A DNA stretch of 64,000 nucleotides from Thalassotalea ponticola (lineage in GTDB: Bacteria > Pseudomonadota > Gammaproteobacteria > Enterobacterales > Alteromonadaceae), in contig NZ_CP166871.1 of assembly GCF_041379045.1 (NCBI RefSeq), forward strand, positions 186,001 to 250,000, written 5' to 3'. Below are positions 1 to 10,581 of this stretch, piece after piece. The position numbers and the translations under genes are program-made. Numbering within the stretch: position 1 is the first letter of the stretch; each line of letters starts with the position of its first letter. The notes under the pieces are model-generated. The model was not told where the DNA came from. It saw only the letters and a list, made by a program, of their open reading frames with translations, and did no database searches.

Positions 1-968
<968 letters not shown>

Positions 969-976
969 AGCGGTAT

Positions 977-1522
977 CTAGTTAAGCCGTTTGATTTTGGT
1001 GGTGCGGTTAGAGTCAACGGCGCTAATGGTAAACGAATTAAAAATACCGCGCGAGATAACCACCTCTTGACCGGCTTTAAATTTAATTCGTTTATTGGAT
1101 AAGGTGCGCCATTGCTGGCCGTTTTCGAACCACAGGGTCCACTCGCCGTGCAAGCTTTGTTTCGCCTTGCTGATCGTCATCGTTAACGCGTCGACGGCCT
1201 GCTCTTGTTCGGTCATTTTGTGCTCTAGACCAAAGCCGGCTTGGACGGAACCTTGCGCAGTGTCGCTTGCCGCGTTAGTCGCAGCCGCCGTCGCCGCCGT
1301 CGCCGTGGTCACAGTAGGTGCAGGGGCTACAGCCTCAGGTACCGGGTCAGTTGCTGACGGGGCACTCGTTGGCTCGCTTTTCAACGAGTTGGCGACGCGG
1401 TCGTAACAGGCGAGTCGGTCATCGTTATTGTTAATGTTGCTACAATCAAGCCAACGCTGGGAGTCAAATGCGAAAGCAGAACTGCACGTCAACAGTGCTA
1501 CGGTAAGTAATATAGGTCTCAT
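977..1522 (-). CDS. Secreted protein of unknown function in the tat operon
   Basis: This 181-residue protein starts with a clear signal peptide (hydrophobic run ending SSAFA). A small N-terminal cysteine motif with the sequence LACYDRVA follows; similar motifs occur in some periplasmic proteins, including VasI-like ones. The middle (about residues 50-95) is a low-complexity Ala/Thr/Pro linker, and the C-terminal 80 residues look like a compact beta domain. The start is 6 bases after tatC and the stop 8 bases before tatD, so it is inside the operon. I do not recognise a function; the position suggests an envelope role but does not prove one. Confidence 0.7.
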   Translation of the reverse strand: MRPILLTVALLTCSSAFAFDSQRWLDCSNINNNDDRLACYDRVANSLKSEPTSAPSATDPVPEAVAPAPTVTTATAATAAATNAASDTAQGSVQAGFGLEHKMTEQEQAVDALTMTISKAKQSLHGEWTLWFENGQQWRTLSNKRIKFKAGQEVVISRGIFNSFTISAVDSNRTTKIKRLN

Positions 1523-1528
1523 TTTATC

Positions 1529-2284
1529 TTATTCACCTTGTTGTGCGGTATCGTCTGCGTCTTGACGAGGACGATAAAAAGAAGCCAAAACTAGCCCCAA
1601 TTCAAATAACAACCACATAGGTAGTGCTAACAGGGTTTGCGAAATTACATCAGGAGGAGTTAACAACATACCTACCACGAATACCCCGACAATAACGTAA
1701 GGGCGTTTGGCGCGCAAGCTTGCCACCGTAGTGAAACCGGTCCAACACATCAGTATGATGGCAATCGGAATTTCAAACGCTGCGCCAAAGGCAAAAAATA
1801 GCTTTAATACAAAATCGAGGTAACTGGATATATCGGTGGCAATAGTGACGCCTTCTGGGGCAACGCTATTAAAAAAAGCAAACGCCAAAGGGAACACAAT
1901 GAAATACGCAAACGCAACGCCGCCGTAAAACAATATACTTGAACCAAACAGCAAGGGGGCGATTAACCTTTTTTCGTTGGCATAAAGGCCCGGCGCAATA
2001 AACGCCCAAATTTGATAAAGAATGTATGGCATCGCGGCGAAAATAGACACCACCATGGTGAGTTTAAAGGGCGCAAAGAAAGGCGAGGCAACGTCTGTGG
2101 CGATCATGTTGCTGCCTTCTGGCATCACCGCCAATAACGGCTCGGCTAGATATTGGTATATATCTTGGGCAAAATAGGCCAAACACAAAAACACCACCAA
2201 TACACTAACGACCATAGCTAATAGTCGCGAGCGCAGTTCTAAAAGGTGTTCAAACAAAGAAGAGCCTGAAGATGCATTTGTCAT
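1529..2284 (-). CDS. tatC: Sec-independent protein translocase TatC
   Basis: The 251-residue protein has six predicted membrane helices and the TatC N-terminal signature [13 protein letters not shown], followed by the conserved region [14 protein letters not shown]. TatC is the inner-membrane receptor that, with TatB, recognises twin-arginine signal peptides of folded proteins. The start lies 8 bases after tatB. The C-terminus ends with a short charged tail. Length and order (tatA-tatB-tatC) are standard for gammaproteobacteria. Confidence 0.97.
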   Translation of the reverse strand: MTNASSGSSLFEHLLELRSRLLAMVVSVLVVFLCLAYFAQDIYQYLAEPLLAVMPEGSNMIATDVASPFFAPFKLTMVVSIFAAMPYILYQIWAFIAPGLYANEKRLIAPLLFGSSILFYGGVAFAYFIVFPLAFAFFNSVAPEGVTIATDISSYLDFVLKLFFAFGAAFEIPIAIILMCWTGFTTVASLRAKRPYVIVGVFVVGMLLTPPDVISQTLLALPMWLLFELGLVLASFYRPRQDADDTAQQGE

Positions 2285-2292
2285 CGCTTATA

Positions 2293-2688
2293 TCACTTGT
2301 TATTGCTGTTTTCGGGGTGTGAGCTTGAGTTGTTGTCTGGTGCAGAGCGCTCGCTATCAACGGCTGACGGGTCCTGATTGAGCGGATTGTGTTGTTTGGC
2401 GTAAGGGCGATTGGCATCTGCGGCTGCCGACTTGAGTTGATCAACCGAATCCTGTAGCTCAGGCGACAAATCTTTCATGCCCTGTTGTTCGGCCTTGCGC
2501 AAGTTTTCGTGTAACTCATGAATGCGCAACTCTTCTTTCAACTCGGTTTGTACCGAAGAGCTAAATTGTTTGATATTGCGAACCCAACCTCTGACCGTGC
2601 GAATGGCCACCGGCATGCGTTCCGGTCCAAGCACCACCAACGCCATGACGGCGATAACTGTCAGCTCCCAAAAACCAATATCAAACAT
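2293..2688 (-). CDS. tatB: Sec-independent protein translocase TatB
   Basis: The 131-residue protein begins with one membrane helix and the TatB hallmark [25 protein letters not shown], here described by its key parts: F-D-I-G-F near the start and GPERMP at the helix end. An amphipathic helix follows, then a polar, disordered tail rich in Ser, Asn and Asp. TatB forms the substrate-receptor complex with TatC. The gene starts 3 bases after the tatA stop. Confidence 0.96.
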   Translation of the reverse strand: MFDIGFWELTVIAVMALVVLGPERMPVAIRTVRGWVRNIKQFSSSVQTELKEELRIHELHENLRKAEQQGMKDLSPELQDSVDQLKSAAADANRPYAKQHNPLNQDPSAVDSERSAPDNNSSSHPENSNNK

Positions 2689-2691
2689 CGA

Positions 2692-2937
2692 CTACGCCTG
2701 ATCTTTTTCTTTTGATTTGGTTTTATCTTGTTGTTGATCGGCTTGCTTTAATTGTTCAACTTTTGGTTCTGCAGAGTCTGATTTGCTGTCTTGCTCGTCA
2801 TTTACCGCTTTTTTGAAGCCTTTTACCGCTGAACCTAAATCGCTACCAATGTTGCGTAACTTCTTGGTTCCGAATAATAAAATAATAATTGCAAAAATAA
2901 TTAACAGTTGCCAAATACTGATACCGGCCATACCCAC
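2692..2937 (-). CDS. tatA: Sec-independent protein translocase TatA
   Basis: The 81-residue protein has a single N-terminal membrane helix preceded by GISIWQLL and followed by [15 protein letters not shown], the TatA hinge and amphipathic helix. The tail is very rich in Lys, Asp, Gln and Ser. TatA oligomers form the protein-conducting element of the pathway. This is the first gene of the minus-strand operon tatA-tatB-tatC-secreted protein-tatD-hemB; the promoter should lie in the 194-base gap before the divergent gene at 3132. An alternative start two codons downstream is possible. Confidence 0.96.
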   Translation of the reverse strand: MGMAGISIWQLLIIFAIIILLFGTKKLRNIGSDLGSAVKGFKKAVNDEQDSKSDSAEPKVEQLKQADQQQDKTKSKEKDQA

Positions 2938-3131
2938 TCCAGAAAATCTTTATATCTAGTACAAGTTTGTGCCATATCATACCAATTTACAAACGGATAT
3001 GCCTAGTGATTTCCTCGTTATACGATAATTATTTATTTGATATCTCTTAGTTTTTTAACTATTTGTTAAACTAAGGTGGCGTTGTTCTAACGGCTATTTT
3101 TACCGACTAAGTTTATGAGAATAAAGGGTAA

Positions 3132-4109
3132 ATGAAAATCATCTGCATTGGCATGGCCATGCTGTTTGGGTGCTATACAAGCTTCGCAGTGTCAGCTGAA
3201 GAGGAGGAGCAGGAGTACGCCGAATATATGATTGTTCACCCCAAGCCAGAGGATGATTGGTTATTCGGTTTTCACTCAACCATTAGTGATTCTTTTTACG
3301 GCACCGCCAAGTGGTTTGACAGTTTTTTTGCCACCGATGAAGACGATGACATCACGCCTACCTCATTAGCTCGTATTCGCCTTGGTTATGAACCTAGAGC
3401 ACGAGATTTTGCTGTGTTTACCCAAAAATTTAAGTTGCGGGTGAAGCTTCCCAATTTAGAAGATCGCGTTGATTTATTGCTGTCAGATGAAGATGACGAT
3501 AGTCGCACCTCAACTAAAGACGAAGCAGATCGCCTGTCACGAGTAAACCGAGAAGAGGCGTTTACGGCATCGCTGAGGGTGGTAAATGTAGACAATCTAG
3601 GCGAATTTATCGACTCTCGCGTAGGTATATCGGGGGGCGATATTTTTGTTAAAGGGCGGATGAAGTTACAGTACGAGCTCGCCGAAAAACACCGTTTTGA
3701 ACTAGAGCCATCGATATATTACTACCTCGACGACGGCCTTGGCGCGCGCCTGTTTATGGAATACGAATTTAACTATTCTGAAAAGCAACAATTTCGAGTC
3801 AATTACAGTATGCGTGGCTCAGAATCTTTTCACGGTTACCGCTGGCGTCATGGCTATTTTTATTTGCATCAAATCGATCGCTTTAGAGCGACCAGCTTGG
3901 GAGTCGAAATATATGGCGAGGACAACGGTGACGACGATTTTTTTATCGACAACACAGTGCTAAATTATCGGTTTCGGGTTAATGCCTATCGGCGCTGGCT
4001 GTATTTTGAAATTGAACCCTTTATTGAGTGGCCGTATGACAACGATCACAAACCAACGCCAGGCATTGCTTTGCGCGTTGAAGGCTATTTTGAAAAATCA
4101 CAACGTTAA
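3132..4109 (+). CDS. Secreted, probably outer-membrane beta-strand protein, unknown function
   Basis: The 325-residue protein starts with a signal peptide (cleavage likely after SFAVSA). A highly acidic N-terminal part and a second acidic segment (residues about 115-135) surround strands with alternating aromatic residues such as RFELEPSIYYYLDDG and RWLYFEIEPFIEW. This pattern suggests a small outer-membrane beta-barrel. Homologues are usually annotated hypothetical; I cannot assign a substrate. It is divergent from tatA and convergent with ubiB, with only 4 bases between the stops. Confidence 0.7.
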   Translation: MKIICIGMAMLFGCYTSFAVSAEEEEQEYAEYMIVHPKPEDDWLFGFHSTISDSFYGTAKWFDSFFATDEDDDITPTSLARIRLGYEPRARDFAVFTQKFKLRVKLPNLEDRVDLLLSDEDDDSRTSTKDEADRLSRVNREEAFTASLRVVNVDNLGEFIDSRVGISGGDIFVKGRMKLQYELAEKHRFELEPSIYYYLDDGLGARLFMEYEFNYSEKQQFRVNYSMRGSESFHGYRWRHGYFYLHQIDRFRATSLGVEIYGEDNGDDDFFIDNTVLNYRFRVNAYRRWLYFEIEPFIEWPYDNDHKPTPGIALRVEGYFEKSQR

Positions 4110-4113
4110 CCGC

Positions 4114-5745
4114 TTATCCCGCGCCGCGCAGTGAGCCAACGAGTAATAAGGCGCTTAATACGCCAGTGATGGTGGCCGCAACGGGCGCATTAAATACTGC
4201 CAAAATACCACTAGTGATCAATAGCGAGCTACCCGTTATGGTTAACCTCAAACGCTTAAATTGCTGCTCTTGGCGGCGTTGCATATCAGCCAACAGCTGC
4301 TGTTGCTGTTCCGCATTTTTGTGGCCGGACTGTAGGTATTGATAGACTAAGTTGGGCAGTTCAGGCATTTTCTCAGCCCAATAAGGCAAGTTGTCTTTGA
4401 TCGCGTCAAATAACGCTTTGGGGCCCATTTGTTGCTTAACCCAATCTTCTAAAAACGGTTTGGCGGTTTTCCACAGATCCAGCTGTGGATACAACTGTCG
4501 GCCGAGACCCTCAATATACAGTAAGGTCTTTTGCAGCAACACTAATTGCGGTTGTACTTCCATATTGAAACGGCGGGCAGTGTTAAACAAATTGACCAGC
4601 ACTTGACCAAATGAAATCTCGGCCAGCGGTTTTTCGAAAATGGGCTCGCATACGGTGCGAATAGCAAATTCAAATTCATCAACACTGGTGTCTCTGGGCA
4701 CCCATCCAGAGTCGACATGTAGTTGCGCTACTTTGTGATAATCGCGATTAAAAAAGGCGACGAAATTTTCTGCTAAATAGCGCTTGTCTTCTTTGTTCAA
4801 GGTACCAACAATGCCGCAATCTATAGCAATCCAAGTGGGGTCGTTAACATCGGTAACGTCAACAAACACGTTACCTGGATGCATGTCCGCATGAAAAAAG
4901 CTATCGCGAAACACTTGCGTAAAAAATACTTCCACGCCGCGTTCAGCGAGTAGTGGCATGTTGACATTGAGTTGCTTTAATCGCTCAACTTCGCCAACGC
5001 CGACGCCGTAAATACGCTCCATAACCATGACGTTTTTATGGCAAAATTCACTGTAAACCTCAGGTACATAGAGAATTTTGTCACCGTCAAAATTGCGTTT
5101 TAACTGAATGGCGTTGGCCGCTTCTCGCAGTAAATCCAATTCGTCCAATATCGTCCGTTTGTATTCGTTTACTACTTCGACGGGGCGAAGGCGCTTACCT
5201 TCAGTGTAAAACCGGCTCAGCAGGCGCGCAAAGGTGTGCATCACTTGGATGTCGGCGTGAATGGTTTTTTCGATATTCGGTCGGATAACTTTGATCACCA
5301 CGTCGTGCTCTTTGCCATCAATCGACAGCGTCGCAGCGTGAACTTGAGCAATCGATGCCGACGCAAGCGGGTTTGCTTCAAAATGGCTAAAGTGCTGGTT
5401 AAATTTTTGTTCACCAATGGCATCGACAATAATACCTTTTGCGGTATCGCGGTCAAACGCGTTGACATTGTCCTGCAACAAGGCCAATTCAGCGGCAAAT
5501 GCTTGCGACAGCAAATCGCGCCGTGTTGACAGCATTTGTCCAAACTTAATAAATACCGGTCCTAAGCTTTCAACAGCCAAGCGAAAGCGTTGTTCAATTG
5601 GTTTGTCTTTGTGTTTATTGCGCAACCAAAACAAGCTCGTTCGAGCGATTTTTGCTGCCAGTGGTAGGCGCTCTCGCGGGATGAGTTCATCAAGACCGTA
5701 GTTGAGAAAGGTTTTGACGATTTGATAAAGGCGTTTGCTGCGCAC
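4114..5745 (-). CDS. ubiB: UbiB, atypical ADCK-family kinase/ATPase for ubiquinone synthesis
   Basis: The 543-residue protein matches the length of E. coli UbiB (546). It has the family's KxGQ signature ([15 protein letters not shown], near residue 65), the alanine-rich loop ASIAQVHAA in place of a glycine loop, and the catalytic FHADMHPGN block. Two hydrophobic helices at the C-terminus anchor it in the inner membrane. UbiB supports ubiquinone head-group synthesis, probably by ATP-driven handling of lipid intermediates. It is the last gene of ubiE-ubiJ-ubiB, 13 bases after ubiJ. Confidence 0.97.
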   Translation of the reverse strand: MRSKRLYQIVKTFLNYGLDELIPRERLPLAAKIARTSLFWLRNKHKDKPIEQRFRLAVESLGPVFIKFGQMLSTRRDLLSQAFAAELALLQDNVNAFDRDTAKGIIVDAIGEQKFNQHFSHFEANPLASASIAQVHAATLSIDGKEHDVVIKVIRPNIEKTIHADIQVMHTFARLLSRFYTEGKRLRPVEVVNEYKRTILDELDLLREAANAIQLKRNFDGDKILYVPEVYSEFCHKNVMVMERIYGVGVGEVERLKQLNVNMPLLAERGVEVFFTQVFRDSFFHADMHPGNVFVDVTDVNDPTWIAIDCGIVGTLNKEDKRYLAENFVAFFNRDYHKVAQLHVDSGWVPRDTSVDEFEFAIRTVCEPIFEKPLAEISFGQVLVNLFNTARRFNMEVQPQLVLLQKTLLYIEGLGRQLYPQLDLWKTAKPFLEDWVKQQMGPKALFDAIKDNLPYWAEKMPELPNLVYQYLQSGHKNAEQQQQLLADMQRRQEQQFKRLRLTITGSSLLITSGILAVFNAPVAATITGVLSALLLVGSLRGAG

Positions 5746-5758
5746 GAAATATCCTACC

Positions 5759-6409
5759 TTATTGTTTTATTAGCCGGTTGGCAGCGTTTTGCACGCGTTG
5801 CGCTAATTGCGCTGTTTGCTGTTGCAGTTGCGTTACTTGTTGGTTGAAATAGGCAACGTCACTGGTACTGACCACCAGTTTTGCTTCGTGCAATAAAAAC
5901 TCACTGGCGTCTTCACTGATTTGCTGTTTGGCAAAGTGTAATTTGCTCGCCAACCAGTTGACTAATTTCACCGTTTGATGGGTTGGCACGTCACCAATAT
6001 AAACGGCCAGTTTTGATTGCCAATCGAGCGATAGCGAATCCTTTATGCTGGCAAATTGTTGCGCCACTTTAACGTCGCCAATAATATCGAGCTCTCCCGA
6101 TTTTATTAGCGAGGTTAACAACTCTAAATTTTTTAGCTTAGCCAAGGTTTGCATATTGGTGGCAATGAGACAGTCATCGTTGAGTTTGTTGGCGATAACA
6201 CTAATATGGCCTTGGCTGACGTGAAACGTCAATGGAAAGCCAATTTCATTGACTAACAGCGTCAGTGAGCGATTGTCTAAGGCCGATAACTGGTTAACGA
6301 CCAATGGCTCATCAGCGAGAACCGCATTGACAAGGCGCTCTAATAAAGCAGTTGCCGCTTGCTTGGGCATCAGTTGGTCTAATCGGCTGTTAGTCGCAGG
6401 GGACGCCAT
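5759..6409 (-). CDS. ubiJ: UbiJ, SCP2-domain accessory factor of ubiquinone synthesis
   Basis: The 216-residue protein has an SCP2-like lipid-binding domain in the first about 110 residues and a C-terminal coiled coil rich in Gln and Ala. Gene order ubiE-ubiJ-ubiB is the usual one. UbiJ with UbiK binds ubiquinone precursors and is part of the soluble Ubi metabolon. The start codon overlaps the last base of ubiE, which indicates translational coupling. Confidence 0.92.
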   Translation of the reverse strand: MASPATNSRLDQLMPKQAATALLERLVNAVLADEPLVVNQLSALDNRSLTLLVNEIGFPLTFHVSQGHISVIANKLNDDCLIATNMQTLAKLKNLELLTSLIKSGELDIIGDVKVAQQFASIKDSLSLDWQSKLAVYIGDVPTHQTVKLVNWLASKLHFAKQQISEDASEFLLHEAKLVVSTSDVAYFNQQVTQLQQQTAQLAQRVQNAANRLIKQ

Positions 6410-7164
6410 TAGAACTTGTAACCCTTGTGCAATGCGACGATACCACCGGTTAAATTGTGGTAACTAGTCTGTTCAAAGCCGGCATCACCCATCATTTGTT
6501 TTAGTGTTTCTTGATCGGGGTGCATGCGAATCGATTCAGCGAGGTATTGGTAGCTATCACCGTCTTTAGCGACGAGTTCACCCATTTTGGGTAAGATATT
6601 GAACGAGTAAAAATCATAGGCTTTACTCAGCAGTTCTTGCTCGGGCTTAGAGAACTCAAGTACCAACAAGCGACCACCGGGTTTTAATACGCGATAAATT
6701 GACGCCAGCGCCTTGTCTTTGTTGGTGACATTGCGCAAGCCAAACGCAATGGTGACAATATCAAACGTATTATCGTCAAACGGCAGAGCCTCGGCATTTG
6801 CTTGAACGTAATCAACGTTGCCAACCACGCCGCGGTCGCGCAGCTTATCACGGCCTACCTGCAACATCGATGAATTGATATCCGCTAAAATAACCTTACC
6901 CGTTGGTCCGGTCAGTTTGGAAAACTTGGCGGTTAAGTCGCCTGTGCCACCGGCTAAATCTAAAATTTGATTACCGGGGCGCACACCGCTGGCATCAATA
7001 GTAAAGCGTTTCCACAGACGGTGAATGCCCAACGACATTAAATCGTTCATCACATCATACTGTTTTGCTACCGAATGAAATACTCCGGCAACCAAGGATT
7101 CTTTGTCGTCGGTATTAACGGTCTTGTAACCAAAATGGGTGGTGTCTTTATTGTCGTTGCTCAT
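6409..7164 (-). CDS. ubiE: Ubiquinone/menaquinone C-methyltransferase UbiE
   Basis: The 251-residue protein has length and motifs of UbiE: THFGYKTV at the N-terminus, [16 protein letters not shown] motif I as [11 protein letters not shown], and FGLRNVT. It methylates carbon of the demethoxy-benzoquinol head group (and demethylmenaquinol) using S-adenosylmethionine in the cytosol. It is the first gene of the ubi operon; a 111-base gap separates it from recG. Confidence 0.98.
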   Translation of the reverse strand: MSNDNKDTTHFGYKTVNTDDKESLVAGVFHSVAKQYDVMNDLMSLGIHRLWKRFTIDASGVRPGNQILDLAGGTGDLTAKFSKLTGPTGKVILADINSSMLQVGRDKLRDRGVVGNVDYVQANAEALPFDDNTFDIVTIAFGLRNVTNKDKALASIYRVLKPGGRLLVLEFSKPEQELLSKAYDFYSFNILPKMGELVAKDGDSYQYLAESIRMHPDQETLKQMMGDAGFEQTSYHNLTGGIVALHKGYKF

Positions 7165-7275
7165 GAAAAACGCTTAGCTCTGGCAAATTACAGGTATAGT
7201 GTTAGTGTAAAGGATAATTGTGGGCAGGGAAAATGGTTTTAACAATTAATCACCGGGCAATAACATCGACACGTT

Positions 7276-9405
7276 CTAGGCATTAGAATACTTTTCTTTT
7301 TGTGCTAGCCAGCGATTTATCAGGCGTTGGGCTAATTCTGGGTATTGACGCCACAACAGATACGCTTGCTGTTGTATTTCTGGAATTAAGTCGCCGTCGC
7401 GAACTAAATCGGCAATTTTCAACTCGGCTAACCCGGTTTGGCGCGTACCCAGTAGCTCGCCGGGTCCGCGAATTTCTAAGTCTTGCTGTGCCAAGTAAAA
7501 GCCATCGTTGGATTCGCGCAAGACACTGAGGCGCTTGGTTGCGGTTTTCGACAGCGGACTTTTATACATCAACACACAATGAGAAGCGACACTGCCTCGG
7601 CCGACGCGACCGCGCAGCTGGTGCAGTTGCGCGAGTCCCAGTCGCTCCGGATTTTCGATGATCATCAAGCTGGCATTGGGTACGTCAACGCCAACTTCGA
7701 TCACTGTGGTGGCCACCAATAAGTGAATGTTGCCGGCTTTGAACTCATCCATGACCGCTTGTTTTTCATCGGCTTTCATTCGACCGTGCACGAGTCCGAC
7801 TCGCAAGCCTTGCAACTGTTGCTGTAAATACTCTGCGGTATCCTCTGCCGCTTGGCATTCAAGCACTTCCGACTCTTCGATTAAGGTACACACCCAGTAG
7901 GCCTGACGATTGTCATTCAAGCAGTTGAGGCGCACTCGCTCAATTACCTCATCGCGACGTAAATCCGAAATGGCAACCGTTTTAATCGGCGTTCGCCCAG
8001 GTGGTAGTTCATCAATAATCGAGGTATCTAAGTCGGCGTAGGCGGTCATTGCCAAAGTACGCGGGATCGGTGTTGCGGTCATGATCAACTGATGTGGATA
8101 ACAGCCATCAAACTTGCCTTTTTCACGCAATTCCAAACGTTGCTGCACGCCAAAGCGGTGTTGCTCGTCGATTATCAGCAAGGTCATATTGTGAAACTCC
8201 ACTTGCTGTTGAAACAGTGCGTGGGTGCCGACAATCATTTGTAACTCACCGCTTTTTATCGCTGCCAGCGTTTCTCGTTTTTGTTTGGCTTTGCCTTTAC
8301 TGGCTAACCACGCCACCTTGATCCCCAGAGGTTCAAACCACTTGCTAAAGTTTATTGCATGTTGTTCGGCCAAGATTTCAGTCGGTGCCATCAGTGATAC
8401 TTGATAGCCTTGACCTATGGCGGTAAGCGCCGCCAATGCCGCAACCAAGGTTTTACCAGACCCCACATCGCCTTGTACCAAACGCATCATTGGTACGGTT
8501 TGTTTTAAATCTTGACGAATATCGCTGACCACCCGTTGTTGAGCGCCGGTAGGTGAAAACGGCAAACTGGCGAGAAACTGTTGCTCGAGGGTGGTGTCTA
8601 TGGTCATTGCCTTAGCCGGGTGCTTATCACTTGATTGGCGCAGTTTAAGCATGCTCAGGTTATGAGCGAGCAATTCTTCGCGGATCAACCTGATTTGAGC
8701 AGGGTGACGCCCTTGTTCGAGTAACTGAGTTGACATCTCAGGTGTTGGCTTGTGAATTTGCTTTATCGCCTCGGCTAAGGTGAGACCGTCGTTGCGAAAT
8801 TGTTGTGGTAACAGCTCTTCTACTTGGCCCCGTTCAAGGCGTTGTAGCGCTTGTTCACAAATGTTGCGAATGCTGATTTGGCGCAAGCCATCAGTTGTTG
8901 GGTAAACCGCCGTCAGCGTTTGCTCTACGGGTATCGCATCTTGGTTTGCATCGGCGATCTTGTATTCGGGGTGAATCATTTCAAAGCCCCGACCACCGCG
9001 CTGAATCTCACCGAAGCAACGAACTGTGGCACCCGTTGATAAGTTGTTTTTTTGGGCAGCAGAAAAGTGGAAGAAGCGCAAGGTCAACTCTGCGCTGCCG
9101 TCATTAATGCGCACCAATAGCATGCGCCGTTTGCCGAACTGCACGTGATTGTCAACAACGGTGCCAACGACCGCGACATGAATGCCTGGCATCAAGTCGC
9201 GAATTCGGTAAACTCGTGTGCGATCTTCGTATCGCAACGGTAAATGGAACAGCAAATCCTGCACACTGCACAGACCGAGTTTTTCAAGTTTACTGGCAAT
9301 ACTCGGCCCCACGCCTTTAAGCACAGAAACGGGCACTTGCGCTAAGTTTGCGAGCCCTTGATGTTGTGAGAGCTGTTCGAGTTCCATGTTGTTTGCTATC
9401 GTCAC
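7276..9405 (-). CDS. recG: ATP-dependent DNA helicase RecG
   Basis: The 709-residue protein is slightly longer than E. coli RecG (693). It has an N-terminal wedge (OB) domain with LLFHLPLRYEDRTR, Walker A GDVGSGKT, the DEQH box in IIDEQHRFGVQQR, TATPIPRTLAMT, and the C-terminal RGRVGRG motif VI and LGTRQTGL block. RecG reverses stalled replication forks and branch-migrates recombination intermediates. A second ATG six codons inside could also be the start. It follows trmH by 59 bases. Confidence 0.98.
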   Translation of the reverse strand: MTIANNMELEQLSQHQGLANLAQVPVSVLKGVGPSIASKLEKLGLCSVQDLLFHLPLRYEDRTRVYRIRDLMPGIHVAVVGTVVDNHVQFGKRRMLLVRINDGSAELTLRFFHFSAAQKNNLSTGATVRCFGEIQRGGRGFEMIHPEYKIADANQDAIPVEQTLTAVYPTTDGLRQISIRNICEQALQRLERGQVEELLPQQFRNDGLTLAEAIKQIHKPTPEMSTQLLEQGRHPAQIRLIREELLAHNLSMLKLRQSSDKHPAKAMTIDTTLEQQFLASLPFSPTGAQQRVVSDIRQDLKQTVPMMRLVQGDVGSGKTLVAALAALTAIGQGYQVSLMAPTEILAEQHAINFSKWFEPLGIKVAWLASKGKAKQKRETLAAIKSGELQMIVGTHALFQQQVEFHNMTLLIIDEQHRFGVQQRLELREKGKFDGCYPHQLIMTATPIPRTLAMTAYADLDTSIIDELPPGRTPIKTVAISDLRRDEVIERVRLNCLNDNRQAYWVCTLIEESEVLECQAAEDTAEYLQQQLQGLRVGLVHGRMKADEKQAVMDEFKAGNIHLLVATTVIEVGVDVPNASLMIIENPERLGLAQLHQLRGRVGRGSVASHCVLMYKSPLSKTATKRLSVLRESNDGFYLAQQDLEIRGPGELLGTRQTGLAELKIADLVRDGDLIPEIQQQAYLLWRQYPELAQRLINRWLAQKEKYSNA

Positions 9406-9464
9406 TGTTTTCCGTTGGACGTTTCACCTATTTGCTGACGTTGATCACGCGCTAACACTGAGGG

Positions 9465-10175
9465 TTAATCGTCGAGATCTTGCCACGCTTCTTTGTTCAT
9501 TTGCATTTTTTGCCACCACTGCTCGCTGGCGACGATTTGGCCGTCGGCATCAATCTGCGGATAAGGCAAGCCCTTGCGTTGGCACGCTTGGGCAAAAATC
9601 GGGTGACCGCCTTCAAATAACACTTTATTGCGTTGCTCTTGGCTAAGCTGCGAAGGGGTATCGTACATTCCCGCAGCTTGGCGCTGGCGTTGTGCCTCAT
9701 ACAAGGTTACCGCGCACGCTACGCTCACGTTTAACGATTGCACCATGCCGACCATCGGAATAATAATATCTTGGTCGGCCATTGCCAACGCCTCGTCAGA
9801 CGCACCAAACTTTTCTTGACCTAAAATGATCGCCGTCGGCTTGGTGTAATCAATATCGCGAAAATCGACGGCAGTATCAGACAAATTGGTAACCAATATT
9901 TGCATACCCTGCTCTTTGAGACGACTAAGTGCCTCTTTGGTACTGGTATAATTGTGTAAATTGACCCAGTTTTGCGAGCCCAGAGCGGTGCCACCACCGA
10001 CGCGCATACGCTCATTTTTCCACACGGCGTGAACGTCGTTGACGCCAATTGCATCACAGGTGCGCACCACAGCGGCTAGGTTGTGTGGTTTGTGCACGCC
10101 TTCCATGCATACGGTTAAGTCTACTTGGCGTTTGTTGAGCATATCGAGTATGCGTTTGTGTCTTTCAGGAGTCAT
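9465..10175 (-). CDS. trmH: tRNA (guanosine-18-2'-O)-methyltransferase TrmH
   Basis: The 236-residue protein fits TrmH/SpoU (E. coli 229). SPOUT motifs are visible: KPHNLAAVVRTCDAIGV (motif 1), ILGQEKFGAS (motif 2) and IPMVGMVQSLNVSVA (motif 3), which together form the trefoil knot that binds SAM. It methylates the ribose of G18 in the tRNA D-loop. It lies 5 bases after ridA, in the classic spoT-ridA-trmH-recG order. Confidence 0.96.
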   Translation of the reverse strand: MTPERHKRILDMLNKRQVDLTVCMEGVHKPHNLAAVVRTCDAIGVNDVHAVWKNERMRVGGGTALGSQNWVNLHNYTSTKEALSRLKEQGMQILVTNLSDTAVDFRDIDYTKPTAIILGQEKFGASDEALAMADQDIIIPMVGMVQSLNVSVACAVTLYEAQRQRQAAGMYDTPSQLSQEQRNKVLFEGGHPIFAQACQRKGLPYPQIDADGQIVASEQWWQKMQMNKEAWQDLDD

Positions 10176-10180
10176 AAATA

Positions 10181-10570
10181 TTAGTTTAGGTTAGGAAGTT
10201 CCAAAATGCCGTCTATTTCGATATCCACGCCCTTGGGAAGTTGGCTGACGCCTATCGCTGCGCGCGCTGGATACGGTTGGACAAAGTACTGCGCCATGAT
10301 TTCATTGACCACGGCAAATTGATTTAAATCGGTCATATAAATATTGACCTTGACCATATCATCGAGTCCACCACCGGCAGCTTTACACACCGCTGACAAA
10401 TTTTTAAATACCTGATGGGTTTGCGCGGCAAAGTCACCATCGACAATAGTCATCGATTCAGCAACGAGCGGGATTTGACCAGAAAGATACACCGTGTTGT
10501 TGACTTTAACGGCTTGACTATAAGTGCCAATAGCACTGGGTGCGAGGTCTGTATTGATGATTGTTTTCAT
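10181..10570 (-). CDS. ridA: RidA family reactive enamine/imine deaminase
   Basis: The 129-residue protein has the RidA signature: [10 protein letters not shown] and YLSGQIPL near the N-terminus, and [14 protein letters not shown] with the conserved arginine that binds substrate carboxylate. RidA hydrolyses reactive 2-aminoacrylate and related imines made by PLP enzymes. It lies 11 bases downstream of spoT. Confidence 0.96.
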   Translation of the reverse strand: MKTIINTDLAPSAIGTYSQAVKVNNTVYLSGQIPLVAESMTIVDGDFAAQTHQVFKNLSAVCKAAGGGLDDMVKVNIYMTDLNQFAVVNEIMAQYFVQPYPARAAIGVSQLPKGVDIEIDGILELPNLN

Positions 10571-10581
10571 TGTAATCTCTT

